Of a stretch of DNA of 64,000 bases, positions 1-9,786 are shown piece by piece. The stretch is from contig NZ_LS992154.1 in assembly GCF_900239975.1 (NCBI RefSeq), positions 124,001 through 188,000 on the forward strand, given 5' to 3'. The notes beneath the pieces are model-generated. The model saw only the letters and a program-made list of their open reading frames with translations. It did no database searches and was not told the origin of the DNA. The first letter of the stretch is position 1. The number at the start of each line of letters is the position of its first letter. Origin of the DNA: Chlamydia poikilotherma. GTDB lineage: Bacteria; Chlamydiota; Chlamydiia; Chlamydiales; Chlamydiaceae. Both the position numbers and the translations under genes were made by a program.

Positions 1-99
1 GACGTCTTAAATTCTAATTGTGAGGATATTGCAGATGCGTTTGCATTAGCAATATGTCATGCGCATACTTCTGCCTATACTTGTTTAGGAGTTCGATAA
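1..99 (+). CDS. ruvC: RuvC Holliday junction resolvase, C-terminal end (partial)
   Basis: Only the last 32 codons lie in the window; the start is off the left edge. RuvC cleaves Holliday junctions after RuvAB branch migration. The visible tail carries [15 protein letters not shown], matching the conserved C-terminal Asp-x2-Asp metal-binding pair of the family (ADAADALAIA in E. coli). The stop codon TAA overlaps the ATG of ruvA in a TAATG junction, so ruvC and ruvA are translationally coupled. The identification rests on this motif and on the ruvA neighbour. Confidence 0.85.
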   Translation, partial: DVLNSNCEDIADAFALAICHAHTSAYTCLGVR

Positions 100-722
100 T
101 GTACGACTATATTCGCGGAATTCTTACTTATATCAGTTCGGGAACCATTGTAATCGAGTGTCAGGGACTCGGGTTTAGTATTTTCGCTTCCGATCGATGG
201 TTGATTGAATTATCGAGTCAATTACATCGTGAAGTTGTTGTGTATACCTATACAGTTGTTCGTGAAACAGAACATGTTCTTTATGGATTCAACTCTCGAG
301 GAGAACGTGAATGTTTCCGTATGTTAATTTCATTTTCTGGAGTAGGTCCTAAGACAGGCCTAGCGATATTGAATACCTTTTCTCTTAATAAACTTTGTTC
401 TATAGCGCGTGCTGAGGATGTCAAAGCTATAGCTTCTGTTCCAGGTATAGGGAAAAAAACAGCAGAAAAACTTATGGTGGATCTCAAGCAAAAGCTTCCG
501 GATCTGCTTCCTCTAGATTCTCAAGTAATTACTTCTTGGGCTCCCGCAAAACCCTCATGTATGGATGAAGGGATACAGGCCTTAGCCGCATTAGGATATC
601 CTAAATCTTCGGCTGAGAGGATGATTGCTGAAGCTATGAGCGAACTTCCAAACAATGCCTCGTTAGCCGAAATTCTTCCTATTGCTTTAAAAAAGAACTT
701 ACAAGGATTGAACAAGAACTAG
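99..722 (+). CDS. ruvA: Holliday junction branch-migration protein RuvA
   Basis: RuvA binds four-way junctions as a tetramer and loads the RuvB helicase. The product has 207 residues, close to the 203 of E. coli. The N-terminal OB-like domain starts MYDYIRG. Two helix-hairpin-helix motifs follow at about residues 79-91 ([12 protein letters not shown]) and 114-126 ([12 protein letters not shown]). The C-terminal RuvB-contact domain ends in ALKKNLQ. The reading frame is open 45 bases further upstream, but the ATG at 99 gives the canonical N terminus and overlaps the ruvC stop. No ruvB lies in this window. Confidence 0.97.
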   Translation: MYDYIRGILTYISSGTIVIECQGLGFSIFASDRWLIELSSQLHREVVVYTYTVVRETEHVLYGFNSRGERECFRMLISFSGVGPKTGLAILNTFSLNKLCSIARAEDVKAIASVPGIGKKTAEKLMVDLKQKLPDLLPLDSQVITSWAPAKPSCMDEGIQALAALGYPKSSAERMIAEAMSELPNNASLAEILPIALKKNLQGLNKN

Positions 723-747
723 ACTTTCCTAAAGATAGTGGTATAAT
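720..747 (+). promoter_or_regulatory. Probable promoter of ndk
   Basis: A perfect -10 box TATAAT (742-747) is preceded, after 16 bases, by TAGACT (720-725), a partial match to TTGACA. Transcription would start near 754 and give a leader of about 40 bases before the ndk ATG at 793. The -35 box overlaps the ruvA stop codon. Only the -10 box is strong. Confidence 0.4.
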
Positions 748-792
748 TTCTCTCACATTCACTTCATTTTGTTTAAGGAGATAGGTATATAC

Positions 793-1218
793 ATGGAACA
801 AACGCTATCAATTATCAAACCTGATTCTGTCGGCAAGGCTCACATTGGAGAGATTGTTGCAATCTTTGAAAAATCAGGATTTCGTATAGCTGCTATGAAA
901 ATGATGCATTTATCAGTAAAAGAAGCTGAAGGTTTTTATGCTGTTCATAAATCGCGGCCATTTTTTCAAGAGCTTGTAGATTTTATGATTTCGGGTCCAG
1001 TTGTTGTTATGGTCCTCGAAGGTGATAATGCTGTAGTTCGTAACCGAGAAATTATGGGAGCTACAAATCCTCAAGAAGCTGCTCAGGGGACTATTCGTGC
1101 TCAGTTCGGTGAATCTATAGGAATTAATGCGGTACACGGATCTGATAGTTTAGAAAATGCGGCTATAGAAGTTAGCTATTTTTTCAGCAAAATCGAAATA
1201 GTTAACTCGGCCAAATAG
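793..1218 (+). CDS. ndk: Nucleoside diphosphate kinase
   Basis: Ndk transfers the gamma phosphate between nucleoside tri- and diphosphates through a phosphohistidine. The product has 141 residues, the normal family size. It starts [11 protein letters not shown], and NAVHGSD near the end carries the active-site histidine (about residue 115). The frame is open from 769, but the ATG at 793 is preceded by AAGGAG about ten bases upstream and gives the canonical N terminus. The gene converges on lplA with only 13 bases between stop codons. In an energy parasite it would balance NTP pools imported by Npt-type transporters. Confidence 0.97.
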   Translation: MEQTLSIIKPDSVGKAHIGEIVAIFEKSGFRIAAMKMMHLSVKEAEGFYAVHKSRPFFQELVDFMISGPVVVMVLEGDNAVVRNREIMGATNPQEAAQGTIRAQFGESIGINAVHGSDSLENAAIEVSYFFSKIEIVNSAK

Positions 1219-1231
1219 TTAAAAAACATTT

Positions 1232-1936
1232 TCATAATAACGTTGTTGATTTTCTGTGAGGCTTTTTCAAAATATCTTTCAGTTCATTTTTTGAAAGAGT
1301 TCCCCAAAGAAAAATACTACCCGCAGATGCTTTTAATTTATCAAAAAAGCTTTCTTTAGTGGAAAACCAAGGACGAATGGTCGTTAGAAAATCTTGGTGT
1401 AAACGTTGTTTTCTATATGAAGGTTGTTTTTGGGGTATTGGTAGATAACGTTTAAGTTTGTCTATATCCATATCCCATAGAAATGTTGAGTGATGTACCC
1501 AACGGGACTTTTGGATATATTGAGCATTTCCTGCGATTTTTTTCTCACCTAAAGTATAATCATTTTCATTAATAGAAAAAGCCTTGGGGAAGATAGGTGC
1601 ATAAATGTCATAAGACCATTGCATCAAATCGTGAGAATTGGCCATGGATTCGAAAGAATTCATAATCCAAGTTACAAACAAACTATTTTCATCAATAAAT
1701 ACTGTCCCACCACCACTGTAACGTTTAATTATGGGAACATTATCAGATCGCAATTCAGGGATATGAAGGTCTTCGTTTGGATGTCTTGAAATGCCGAGGA
1801 CGACTGCTTTCGGTGCGTTAGAATTAATAATACAGATATTTTCTTCGCAGTTGCGTAGAAGAGCTTCTTCTATTTGTAATTGCTCAAAGATAGTTATTCC
1901 GGATAGATTTAAGAAAATACATTTATTGGTGAGCAT
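1232..1936 (-). CDS. lplA: Lipoate-protein ligase A family protein
   Basis: This enzyme attaches lipoate, using ATP, to lysines of 2-oxoacid dehydrogenase E2 and GcvH proteins. The 234-residue product has the family signature [12 protein letters not shown] (about residues 73-84) and KKIAGNAQ, which corresponds to the catalytic-lysine loop. It is about 100 residues shorter than E. coli LplA because the C-terminal accessory domain is absent or reduced. The ATG lies inside the 3' end of mnmG, giving a 14-base overlap on the same strand, so the two are co-transcribed. From memory, the C. trachomatis orthologue at this position (LplA1, CT499) uses scavenged lipoate. Confidence 0.88.
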   Translation of the reverse strand: MLTNKCIFLNLSGITIFEQLQIEEALLRNCEENICIINSNAPKAVVLGISRHPNEDLHIPELRSDNVPIIKRYSGGGTVFIDENSLFVTWIMNSFESMANSHDLMQWSYDIYAPIFPKAFSINENDYTLGEKKIAGNAQYIQKSRWVHHSTFLWDMDIDKLKRYLPIPQKQPSYRKQRLHQDFLTTIRPWFSTKESFFDKLKASAGSIFLWGTLSKNELKDILKKPHRKSTTLL

Positions 1937-3758
1937 GTTTTTTTATAGCAACCATCAATACTTGGATATCGGCGCAAGCGATTCCTGATATCCTTGAAGC
2001 AGACCCTATAGTTCTTGGGGTAAATTTAGCTAGTTTTTCTCTAGCCTCTAAACTTAATGAGGAAATATTTTGATAATCTATGTTGTCGGGAATAGCCATG
2101 TTCTCTGATTTTGATAGACTATGAATCAAAGATTTCTGACGATCTATATACCCTGCATACTTAATTTCCATTTCTAATGAGGCATTAAGTGTTGAGCCGA
2201 GATCGCGTACGTCATTAGGGAACGTTTCCTTTAAAATATCGTAAGATACTTCCGGACGGCATAAAGCCTTTGCTAGAGAAACAACAGAATTTCCGTACTT
2301 TTTGAAGGTCTTACTTAAACGAAGTTTTTCTTCTTCTATAATTTGCTTTTGATTTTCAAAGATTTCGTAACGTTCTTGACTTAGCAGACCTAAATCACGA
2401 CCATAGTGGGATAAGCGTAAGCAAGCGTTATCCTGCCTTAAGAGCAGACGATGTTCTGCTCTCCCTGTAAACATACGATAAGGCTCATCTAATACTTGAG
2501 TGGTGAGATCGTCTAGCATCACGCCAATATACGACTCTTGCCTTGATGGAATAAATACAGGTCTTCCAAGTACTTTATTTACTGCATTGATTCCTGCAAT
2601 AAGACCTTGAGCAGCAGCTTCTTCATATCCTGTTGTGCCATTGATTTGCCCACATAGAAATAGACCCTCTATAATTTTACTTTCTAAAGTGGGATAGATG
2701 ACATTTCCATGAACATAATCGTATTCAATAGCATAAGCAGGCCGGGTAATAACCGAATTTTCTAATCCCCGAACCGAACGGATCATGTCATATTGCACAT
2801 CAAAGGGCATGGATGTGGATAAACCATTAACATAAACTTCCTGAGTATTAATTCCTTCTGGTTCTATGAAGATATGGTGACGTTCTTTGTCTGCAAATTT
2901 AACAATTTTATCTTCAATAGATGGACAATATCGAGGTCCTATACCCTCAATACGGCCTCCATACAAAGCTGAGCGGCCAATATTAGCTGCAATGATGTCT
3001 TTGGTTTTCTGGGTAGTGTGAGTGATATAACAAGATACCTGAGGTAGGGGGGGGATAAAAGGTTCGTCTCTATGAACAAATCCTACACCCGGATCTCCAG
3101 GTTGCTCTTCTGTTACAGAAAAATCAATGGAAGAAGCTAATAAGCGGGGAGGAGTACCCGTTTTTAATCTACTAATTGGGAAACCACGCTCTTTTAGAGC
3201 TGCTGATAACCCTGTTGCCGCAGGATCCCCAAGACGTCCACCGGGGAAATTAAGGTCCCCAATATGAATTAAGCCGCGCATGAACGTCCCAGAAGATAAA
3301 ATAACCGTCTTTGCTAAATAAACGATTCCTTCTTTTGTTGTAACACCCTGGATGACACTTTCATTGTCTAATAAAGATTCAACCGTCCCCTGCATGATAT
3401 GCAAGCCCGAGGTGCCCTCTAATAAGCGTTTCATATGAATATGATACATTTGCTTATCAACTTGAGCTCTTGGAGCACGAACAGCAGGACCCTTGGTCTG
3501 ATTTAAGATACGAAATTGTATTCCAGACTGATCAGTAACCTCCGCCATGATACCGCCTAGGGCATCGATTTCTCGAACAATATGCCCCTTACCGATACCA
3601 CCGACGGCAGGATTACAGCTTAACTTAGCAATGGTGTCTAAGTTTGAAGTTAAGATTAGTACGGAGGCTCCCATTTTTGCAGAACAAAATGCAGCCTCGC
3701 AACCTGCGTGGCCAGCACCAACTACAATAACATCGTAATTAATTGGGTGAGTCCACAT
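1923..3758 (-). CDS. mnmG: tRNA uridine 5-carboxymethylaminomethyl modification enzyme MnmG (GidA)
   Basis: With MnmE, MnmG modifies the wobble uridine (cmnm5U34) of a set of tRNAs, using FAD and methylenetetrahydrofolate. The product has 611 residues, within the 610-630 norm. The N-terminal FAD-binding fold shows [14 protein letters not shown] (residues 10-23) and a following [11 protein letters not shown] segment. The family-typical [17 protein letters not shown] is present near residue 369. The start follows a 29-residue basic ORF by 11 bases and the stop overlaps lplA, making a three-gene minus-strand unit. Confidence 0.97.
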   Translation of the reverse strand: MWTHPINYDVIVVGAGHAGCEAAFCSAKMGASVLILTSNLDTIAKLSCNPAVGGIGKGHIVREIDALGGIMAEVTDQSGIQFRILNQTKGPAVRAPRAQVDKQMYHIHMKRLLEGTSGLHIMQGTVESLLDNESVIQGVTTKEGIVYLAKTVILSSGTFMRGLIHIGDLNFPGGRLGDPAATGLSAALKERGFPISRLKTGTPPRLLASSIDFSVTEEQPGDPGVGFVHRDEPFIPPLPQVSCYITHTTQKTKDIIAANIGRSALYGGRIEGIGPRYCPSIEDKIVKFADKERHHIFIEPEGINTQEVYVNGLSTSMPFDVQYDMIRSVRGLENSVITRPAYAIEYDYVHGNVIYPTLESKIIEGLFLCGQINGTTGYEEAAAQGLIAGINAVNKVLGRPVFIPSRQESYIGVMLDDLTTQVLDEPYRMFTGRAEHRLLLRQDNACLRLSHYGRDLGLLSQERYEIFENQKQIIEEEKLRLSKTFKKYGNSVVSLAKALCRPEVSYDILKETFPNDVRDLGSTLNASLEMEIKYAGYIDRQKSLIHSLSKSENMAIPDNIDYQNISSLSLEAREKLAKFTPRTIGSASRISGIACADIQVLMVAIKKHAHQ

Positions 3759-3769
3759 AAACTAGCTAA

Positions 3770-3859
3770 TTATTTATTTTTATGACGGTCTCTTCGGCGT
3801 CTTTTATTGCGCTTATGTTTAGCGATTTTAAGTCTTCGTTTTTTCTTAACAGATGACAT
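3770..3859 (-). CDS. 29-residue highly basic protein (AURKAIP1/COX24-like)
   Basis: A tiny ORF reads MSSVKKKRRLKIAKH and then an Arg/Lys/His-rich tail ending DRHKNK. About half of the residues are basic. The composition, length and the KKRRLKIAKHKRNK core resemble short chlamydial proteins annotated as AURKAIP1/COX24-domain, a motif of mitochondrial ribosome-associated proteins, so ribosome or RNA binding is plausible but not shown. It lies 11 bases upstream of mnmG on the same strand. The assignment is from memory of that family; the ORF itself is clear. Confidence 0.6.
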   Translation of the reverse strand: MSSVKKKRRLKIAKHKRNKRRRRDRHKNK

Positions 3860-3916
3860 AGTCTTTTTTATTGTTAGCGTATGAATATGAATGTGTAACT
3901 TGACCTTTCCTCAATG

Positions 3917-3942
3917 AAAAAAGGCCACCAACTAGAATAGCC
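3917..3942 (-). terminator. Rho-independent terminator on the minus strand
   Basis: Read on the minus strand, GGCTA (3942-3938) pairs with TGGCC (3927-3923) around a ten-base loop, followed directly by six T (3922-3917). It lies about 250 bases past the dnaB stop, so it ends either dnaB mRNA or a separate small RNA between dnaB and the 29-residue ORF. Confidence 0.5.
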
Positions 3943-4130
3943 AAATTAAAACTATTCCTTAGATACCTAAAGTTATTAGGCACACTGTGCTTCACTGTTT
4001 CGTTTTATCCCGCAGTCTCAATACACTAAGTAAACCTAGGATTGCGGTACTTGTTTTCCTCACAGGAAACAACAAAGAGAATGTTACTACAAAGATATTT
4101 TGTGGTCCACTAACGATTTTAATCGAGGTT
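3917..4130 (-). ncRNA. Candidate structured small RNA or long dnaB 3' UTR
   Basis: The 335-base gap between dnaB and the small basic ORF has no ORF worth calling. It is rich in short hairpins: TTGTTTTCC/GGAA-AC-AACAA at 4051-4075, CCTAA/TTAGG at 3966-3980 with a five-base loop, GCAC/GTGC at 3980-3990, and CGATT/AATCG at about 4113-4124. GGACCAC (4109-4103) can pair with GTGGCC (3928-3923), which would close the whole unit. It ends in a terminator on the minus strand. A weak promoter-like TTGTTA/TATGCT pair lies just upstream. No known RNA family was recognised. Confidence 0.3.
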
Positions 4131-4194
4131 GTCTAGAGAAATAGCATAGATTTTTTTTGATAATGTCTAACAAGGGTTTTTATAAAAAATTTGT

Positions 4195-5613
4195 CTAACC
4201 ATTGAATTCAAAAGCTGCATAATTTCTGAATCGCGCAAGTTCTTTTTCAAAAACTAAAGGAACAGAACCTATAGATCCATGACGGTTTTTAGCGACTATA
4301 AGTTCTGCTGTTCCAGGTTTGTCATTTGGATCGTAATATTCTCTACGTAATAGAAACATGACTAAGTCGGAATCTTGTTCTATACTTCCACTTTCCCTAA
4401 GATCACTCATCATAGGTCTATGATTGGCTCTATCCTCCACTTTTCTAGATAGCTGTGATAAACAAAGAATAGGAATATTTAACTCTCTAGCCAAAGTTTT
4501 CAGCATTCTTGAAATTTCTGAAATTTCTGTTTGACGACTTTCTGCAGAACGTAATGTTCCTGAACCTGAAAGAAGTTGTAAATAATCGATAATCAGAAAT
4601 TGAATGTCGTAACTTTCCTTCATTCTTCTCGCTCGAGCTCTAAGATCAGTCACTTTTAATCCAGGCTGATCATCTATAAGTAAAGTATGTTGCTGCATTT
4701 CATTTACAACAGAAACAATACGTTGAAAGTCTTGTCCAGATAAATCCCCCACATTAATTTTTCTAGATTCCACTTCAGATCGAGAACATATGATCCTATG
4801 AATTAGTTGATCGACGGTCATCTCTAAAGAAAAAATTCCTATAGGAAGTTGACTTTGAAAGCACATATTTTCTGCGATATTTAAAGCAAGAGCAGTTTTC
4901 CCCATGGCAGGTCGGGCTGCAAGAATCATTAAGTTGGATTGGGAAAAACCATTAACCATTTTATCCAAATCAATGAAATGCGTCGGAATGCCTGAAATAG
5001 GTAAAGCATCACCACTTTGTGCGTGTTGTTGGAAGAATTCTTGTTTTTCTTGTAATTGTATTAGAAAGGGCTTTTCTTGAGCAGAGACCAGACCTTGAAG
5101 TTTATCGGCAACGAGAACGTACTGTGTGAGGGAGGTTGTTTGGCTAATTTTAAATAAAGCATTTTGAGCTTCATCTAAAGCAACGGCAACGTCCTTGGGC
5201 TCCTCAGTTGCTTTTTTCTCTATTTCTTTAGCTGTCTGGATCATTTTTCTTAAGATGGATTTAGAAAGAATGATCTGAATATACTCTTCAATATAGGCTG
5301 CGGTTCCTGCAAAATCTGCTAAGGTAATTAAATAACTAGGACCTCCGATTACTGTAAGGTGATTTCTTCTTTTAAGTTCTTCTCCTGCAAGATGTACATC
5401 TATAGGTTTATCGTGTTTAAAAGCATCCTGGAGGACTCGGAAAATGATTTTATGTTCGAGATAGTAAAAATCATCTTCGTTAAGCTGGTTGGCTGCTAAG
5501 TTAAGATAATTAACTCCTGTTAACATACACCCGAGAACAATCATTTCCGATTCTTTAGAATTAGGCGGACTTGGTAGTGTGGGAGCGGGAATTTGTTCTG
5601 TTTGAGTCGACAT
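4195..5613 (-). CDS. dnaB: Replicative DNA helicase DnaB
   Basis: DnaB is the hexameric 5'-3' helicase of the replication fork. The 472-residue product matches the family length. The N-terminal DnaB domain (about residues 18-120) is followed by a linker and a RecA-like domain with Walker A ARPAMGKTALAL (about residue 234) and Walker B FLIIDYLQLLSG. CLSQLSRKVEDR and SDLRESGSIEQDSD are typical DnaB C-terminal motifs. No clear Shine-Dalgarno precedes the ATG. A 350-base gap lies upstream, with tRNA-Ser divergent. Confidence 0.97.
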   Translation of the reverse strand: MSTQTEQIPAPTLPSPPNSKESEMIVLGCMLTGVNYLNLAANQLNEDDFYYLEHKIIFRVLQDAFKHDKPIDVHLAGEELKRRNHLTVIGGPSYLITLADFAGTAAYIEEYIQIILSKSILRKMIQTAKEIEKKATEEPKDVAVALDEAQNALFKISQTTSLTQYVLVADKLQGLVSAQEKPFLIQLQEKQEFFQQHAQSGDALPISGIPTHFIDLDKMVNGFSQSNLMILAARPAMGKTALALNIAENMCFQSQLPIGIFSLEMTVDQLIHRIICSRSEVESRKINVGDLSGQDFQRIVSVVNEMQQHTLLIDDQPGLKVTDLRARARRMKESYDIQFLIIDYLQLLSGSGTLRSAESRQTEISEISRMLKTLARELNIPILCLSQLSRKVEDRANHRPMMSDLRESGSIEQDSDLVMFLLRREYYDPNDKPGTAELIVAKNRHGSIGSVPLVFEKELARFRNYAAFEFNG

Positions 5614-5964
5614 AGTTTTTATGATACGATCTAGATGCAGGAGTTATTAGAGATCAGGTTAGGATATCGAAAATATATGCTCAAGTCATAAAGGTAGGGA
5701 AAGTCAATAAAGTTTCTATTAAATATTCAGCAAAAACTCGAAGAATGAGCCATAGAAATTACTAGATCACTAATATTGACTTACAATAGAATTGAATTCG
5801 CATTTGTCTTAACCTCTTTTGTCTGGATTAAGAGATTAAATGACTTGGAGAACGGAGTCCTAAAAGTTAACTTGCTTTCATTGAGGAGAGGAATTATTCT
5901 GCTTTATTGGACAGAAAGGTAGTAACAGGTTTTTCTCTCGGGAACTCCGGTATACCTTTACTAA
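5614..5964. other. Intergenic gap between dnaB and tRNA-Ser
   Basis: This stretch of 351 bases separates the divergent dnaB and tRNA-Ser. No ORF longer than about ten codons was found on the plus strand. It should hold the promoters for both genes; TATACC at 5951-5956 is the only -10-like box at the right distance before the tRNA. No strong hairpin or repeat stands out. Confidence 0.5.
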
Positions 5965-6052
5965 GGAAAGATGACTGAGTGGTCGAAAGTACGTCCCTGC
6001 TAAGGACGCGTACCTCTAAAGGGTACCGAGGGTTCGAATCCCTCTCTTTCCG
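5965..6052 (+). tRNA. tRNA-Ser(GCU)
   Basis: An 88-base serine tRNA with long variable arm. The acceptor stem GGAAAGA pairs with TCTTTCC and is followed by discriminator G. The anticodon stem CGTCC/GGACG encloses the loop CTGCTAA, with anticodon GCT at 5999-6001, reading AGC/AGU. The T arm contains GGTTCGAATCC. CCA is not encoded. Confidence 0.96.
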
Positions 6053-6168
6053 ATTTTTCTAATAAAGTTAATTAGTTGCTCTTTTTCTTTAAAATTTTTC
6101 TAAAATATCAAATAGGTATCAATATAAGGTAATCTAGAAAACAGTTATTGTAGGGAGGAACTCTCTTC

Positions 6169-6197
6169 TTGCCTGTAGGGTTGGCATATCCTATAAT
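6169..6197 (+). promoter_or_regulatory. Probable promoter of the pgsA paralogue
   Basis: TTGCCT (6169-6174), a 17-base spacer and a perfect TATAAT (6192-6197). The start point would be near 6204, leaving a leader of about 33 bases to the ATG at 6237. Confidence 0.5.
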
Positions 6198-6236
6198 AAG
6201 CTCTTTTAGATTATATTAAGATTCCTTAAAAAGATC

Positions 6237-6758
6237 ATGTTAGCCAAAACCATGAGACAATTTTGTAATTTACTTTCTCTATCACGTATATGGCTAGCCT
6301 TATTCTTTTACCAAGAAAAGATTCACCTGCGTCTGTTGGTCATTTTAGGCGCCATGGCTAGTGATGTTTTAGATGGCTATCTTGCGCGCCGTTATAAAGC
6401 AACTAGTCGTTTTGGTTCTATGCTGGACCCTCTTACTGATAAGTTCTTTGTTTTTGTTTGTGTTGCTATCTTGTACTGGGAGAGATCCTTATCTCCCGAG
6501 CACCTCCTGCTTATTTTTGCTAGAGACATTTTCCTTGTGCTTTTTGCCATCTACCTCTCTATTGTTAGGGGATGGAAGGGCTACGATTACCGAGCTCTGT
6601 TCTTTGGAAAGATCTTTACAGTGGTTCAATTTATTATTTTGCTCGGAGTCACTGCAGGTGTGCACATCCCTGTAATTGGGTTAATGCCGTTAATTATTCT
6701 TGGATTTCTCTATTTCTTAGAGAGAGTGATAGATTACAGAAAACAGTGCCTCGATTAA
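6237..6758 (+). CDS. pgsA: CDP-alcohol phosphatidyltransferase (PgsA-like)
   Basis: The 173-residue integral membrane protein carries the complete CDP-alcohol phosphatidyltransferase signature D-x2-DG-x2-AR-x8-G-x3-D-x3-D, seen as SDVLDGYLARRY followed by FGSMLDPLTDKFF (about residues 40-66). Several hydrophobic helices follow. The family transfers a phosphatidyl group from CDP-diacylglycerol to an alcohol, here most likely glycerol 3-phosphate in phosphatidylglycerol synthesis. Chlamydiae carry more than one such protein, so the exact acceptor is uncertain. A good promoter lies 40 bases upstream. Confidence 0.85.
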   Translation: MLAKTMRQFCNLLSLSRIWLALFFYQEKIHLRLLVILGAMASDVLDGYLARRYKATSRFGSMLDPLTDKFFVFVCVAILYWERSLSPEHLLLIFARDIFLVLFAIYLSIVRGWKGYDYRALFFGKIFTVVQFIILLGVTAGVHIPVIGLMPLIILGFLYFLERVIDYRKQCLD

Positions 6759-6993
6759 AGGCTCTGGTAAATTTTTTATTTAAAAAAGAGTAGAAGGATC
6801 TCGCAGGAACAACTTGTATTTTAGGAAGTGTTTCGCTACAATAGTCCTTTACATTTGTCATAGTCTTTTAAAATATGCCTTGCCGTTTGCTCAGCAACAA
6901 GTATTATAAGAACTGTACGGGTTCAAAGTCTTTTAGGCATGATTTATCATCTGTTTACAAATCTTTATGCTCTATAATTTTGGGAAGGAGTTT

Positions 6994-8646
6994 ATGCAGT
7001 CATCAGAGATGAAACCCTTTTCAAGACTGCGGGCGTACTTCTGCCCCATATATCGATCAGAATTCCCAAAATTTATTCCTCTTTTCTGGCTAGCCTTTTT
7101 CGTGGGATTTAATTATTGCCTCCTAAAAAGTATGAAAGATACTTTAGTGGTGGTAGGGTCTGATGCGGGTGCGGAAGTTATACCGTTCTTGAAAGTCTGG
7201 GGAATAGTTCCTGGAGCCGTTATCGTTACTATGATCTACGGTTGGTTAAGTAATCGGTGTCCTAGAGACACCGTTTTTTATTCCTTTATAGGTACTTTTC
7301 TCGGTTTCTTTTTCTTATTTGCCGTAGTAATTTACCCTATGGGGGATGCCCTACACTTGCATTCTTTTGCAGATAGGCTACAAGAATTGCTGCCACAGGG
7401 CTTACGTGGATTTATTGTAATGATCCGTTATTGGAGCTACAGTCTATACTATGTAATGTCAGAACTATGGAGTTCGGTGATTCTTTCAACCCTTTTTTGG
7501 GGGTTGGCTAACGAAGTGACTAGTGTAAAGGAAGCTGGAAGATTTTACGCCTTAATTAATACGGGGCTAAACCTTTCTTCCGTATTTGCTGGTGAAATTT
7601 CCTATTGGATGGGTAAGCATTCTCTTTTTGTTTATCCCTTTGTTAAGGATAAATGGCACGAGGTTATGATGAACCTCACCATTTTAATCGTTCTGGCTGG
7701 ATTGTGTATGATTTGGCTATATAGAAAAGTTCACTTCCTTACACAACATACCTATAATTTCTCTACAGCGTTTTCTTCCTCCGAATCTTCTCGTGAGGAG
7801 TTGCCTCAAGTTGAGGAGAGTGTGGCTAGTGTAAAAGCAAAGAAAAAGACAAAGACTAAGGCAAAAAGCCTTTTTCTTTACCTCATTCGTTCTCGGTATT
7901 TACTAGGTCTCGCCGTTATAGTTTTATCCTATAACCTTGTTATCCACTTATTCGAAGTGGTTTGGAAAGATCAAGTTAGTCAGATTTATAGCTCCCATGT
8001 TGAATTCAACAGCTATATGAGTAGGATCACAACATTAATAGGAATTGTCTCCGTTTGCGCAGCTCTTTTCCTTACCGGGCAAAGTATTCGGAAATGGGGT
8101 TGGACGGTAGGTGCATTAACTACCCCAATTGTTATGTTGGTAACGGGTGTACTATTCTTTGGTGCTGTATTTGCTGTAAAAAGAGATATCATGATTTTTG
8201 GCGGCTTTTTCAATATGGCTCCTTTGGCCATAGCAGCTTGGATAGGCGGGATGCAAAATGTGTTCTCTCGCGCGGCTAAATTTACATTCTTTGATCAGAC
8301 TAAAGAAATGGCGTTTATTCCTTTACCTAATGACGAGAAGAACTTTGGTAAGGCTGCCATTGACGGTGTGGTATCTCGGATAGGTAAATCAGGAGGTTCC
8401 TTAGTTTATCAAGGGTTATTGATTATCTTCTCATCTGTTGCTGCTAGTCTTAATGTGATAGCTGTAGTACTTCTTTTAATAATGGTAGTTTGGATAGCTG
8501 TTGTTGCTTTCATAGGAAGGGAGTACAACATAAAAGAAGCTGCTGCCGTTGCTGAGAGTTTGGAAGCAGATCGAGTTGCATCAGAAGTAGCTATGAACAG
8601 GACTGCTGTGGAAAAATCCAGCAAAGAAGAAGTGGCTACCCTATAG
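6994..8646 (+). CDS. npt2: Nucleotide transporter of the ADP/ATP translocase (NTT) family, Npt2-like
   Basis: A 550-residue polytopic protein with about twelve hydrophobic helices, starting near [13 protein letters not shown]. It belongs to the plastid/bacterial-parasite NTT family (TLC), seen in [18 protein letters not shown] and in [22 protein letters not shown]. trachomatis Npt2, the positional match, imports ribonucleoside triphosphates with protons. The frame is open from an ATG at 6967, but that codon lies just before a perfect TATAAT (6973-6978). The ATG at 6994, preceded by GGGAAGGAG, is therefore preferred. A Lys-rich cytoplasmic loop ([10 protein letters not shown]) splits the protein near residue 290. 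Confidence 0.92.
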   Translation: MQSSEMKPFSRLRAYFCPIYRSEFPKFIPLFWLAFFVGFNYCLLKSMKDTLVVVGSDAGAEVIPFLKVWGIVPGAVIVTMIYGWLSNRCPRDTVFYSFIGTFLGFFFLFAVVIYPMGDALHLHSFADRLQELLPQGLRGFIVMIRYWSYSLYYVMSELWSSVILSTLFWGLANEVTSVKEAGRFYALINTGLNLSSVFAGEISYWMGKHSLFVYPFVKDKWHEVMMNLTILIVLAGLCMIWLYRKVHFLTQHTYNFSTAFSSSESSREELPQVEESVASVKAKKKTKTKAKSLFLYLIRSRYLLGLAVIVLSYNLVIHLFEVVWKDQVSQIYSSHVEFNSYMSRITTLIGIVSVCAALFLTGQSIRKWGWTVGALTTPIVMLVTGVLFFGAVFAVKRDIMIFGGFFNMAPLAIAAWIGGMQNVFSRAAKFTFFDQTKEMAFIPLPNDEKNFGKAAIDGVVSRIGKSGGSLVYQGLLIIFSSVAASLNVIAVVLLLIMVVWIAVVAFIGREYNIKEAAAVAESLEADRVASEVAMNRTAVEKSSKEEVATL

Positions 8647-8650
8647 TTTA

Positions 8651-8671
8651 AAGGGCTTTTCAGCCCTTTTT
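8651..8671 (+). terminator. Rho-independent terminator after npt2
   Basis: AAGGGCT (8651-8657), loop TTTC, AGCCCTT (8662-8668) and a continuing T run to 8671. The hairpin begins five bases after the npt2 stop codon, so npt2 is probably transcribed alone. Confidence 0.85.
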
Positions 8672-8754
8672 ATTCATATTTTTTTTGATCTTTAAGCTTC
8701 CCCTCACATACTTTATTTTATTTGTTTTATAAATTTTTGACGTTACGGGTATTT

Positions 8755-9756
8755 ATGAAAACGTTTTGGCATTTTTTGTCTAAAGGCTTCCTATCAATTC
8801 TAGGTTTATCTCTTGGAGTAGTTCTTGCCTTCTTTGTTACTTTGATGTTGGTTGTCTCTACCTCTGGAATGAATGACTCTCAATTTGTGAATATGCCTGA
8901 TGCTAAGGGTGAGGTAAAAGATCTAGGGAAAGAGGCGCCAATTATCGCTGTATTAGAAATGAAGGATGTTATTTCTTCTAGCAAACATACGGCAAAAATT
9001 ATTCAAGAAGCCATTACAACACTAGATTCCACACCTTATAAAGATAGGGTGAAGGGCATAATTATTGATATGGATTGTCCTGGAGGAGAAGTGTTTGAAA
9101 TTGCTCGTATATACTCAACGATTCAGTTCTGGAAACAACGTACTAATTGTCCTGTTTATGTTTTTGTGAATGGTCTTTGTGCTTCTGGTGGATATTATGT
9201 TGCCTGTGTTGCGGATAAAATTTATTCCACACCCTCTTCTTTGATAGGCTCTGTAGGAGTGCTTTCTGGACCATATTTTAATATAAAAGAAGGTTTATCT
9301 CGTTATGGAGTGCAAAGCGATTTACTTACAGCTGGAAAAGATAAAGCTCCTATGAATCCTTATACAGATTGGACAACTAAAGATCGTGAAATTCGACAAG
9401 AGATAATTGATTATCTTTATGGTCAATTTGTTGATATCGTTGCAACGAATCGTCCATTATTAACTAAAGATAAATTAATTAGTGTTTTAGGGGCACGTTT
9501 ATATTCACCTGAAAAAGCCTTAGAAGAAGGTTATATCGATGTTGTAAATGTAACTAAACAACAAGTGCTTCAAGATTTAGTTGCTGATTGCAAAATTGAA
9601 AATAACTACCGTGTAATCGGTTTGGGAAGTGATGGTTGGTTGAAAAAAGTTATGTCGTCAATAACTAATAGCCCGTTAATCACAGGAAAAATTCAACATG
9701 AATTGCTTCCTAATCTAGATAATTCCACAAGTACATTTTACTACTTGGAGTCATGA
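8755..9756 (+). CDS. sohB: Signal peptide peptidase, SohB/SppA family (S49)
   Basis: A membrane-anchored serine protease of the S49 family, 333 residues from the ATG at 8755. An N-terminal membrane helix (about residues 11-36) is followed by the protease domain. The nucleophile sits in CASGGYY (Ser144) and the general base is probably Lys197 in TAGKDKAP, giving the Ser-Lys dyad spacing expected of SppA. PSSLIGSVGVLSG is a typical S49 segment. The family degrades signal peptides and membrane protein fragments. Upstream in-frame sequence offers only a TTG, so the ATG is chosen. Confidence 0.9.
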   Translation: MKTFWHFLSKGFLSILGLSLGVVLAFFVTLMLVVSTSGMNDSQFVNMPDAKGEVKDLGKEAPIIAVLEMKDVISSSKHTAKIIQEAITTLDSTPYKDRVKGIIIDMDCPGGEVFEIARIYSTIQFWKQRTNCPVYVFVNGLCASGGYYVACVADKIYSTPSSLIGSVGVLSGPYFNIKEGLSRYGVQSDLLTAGKDKAPMNPYTDWTTKDREIRQEIIDYLYGQFVDIVATNRPLLTKDKLISVLGARLYSPEKALEEGYIDVVNVTKQQVLQDLVADCKIENNYRVIGLGSDGWLKKVMSSITNSPLITGKIQHELLPNLDNSTSTFYYLES

Positions 9757-9786
9757 TTCTAGTTAATTAGCAGGCGGAGAGAATCA

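Noticed and set aside
769..792. Upstream extension of ndk
   Set aside because: The ATG at 793 has AAGGAG at a good distance and gives the canonical N terminus; the extension adds non-conserved residues.
6373..6675. 100-codon plus-strand ORF inside the pgsA paralogue
   Set aside because: It is a shadow in another frame of a gene with a complete catalytic signature, with no start site or motif of its own.
7830..7875. Lys-rich stretch in npt2, considered as a frameshift or fusion boundary
   Set aside because: The frame is continuous and membrane helices resume on both sides; it fits a cytoplasmic loop.
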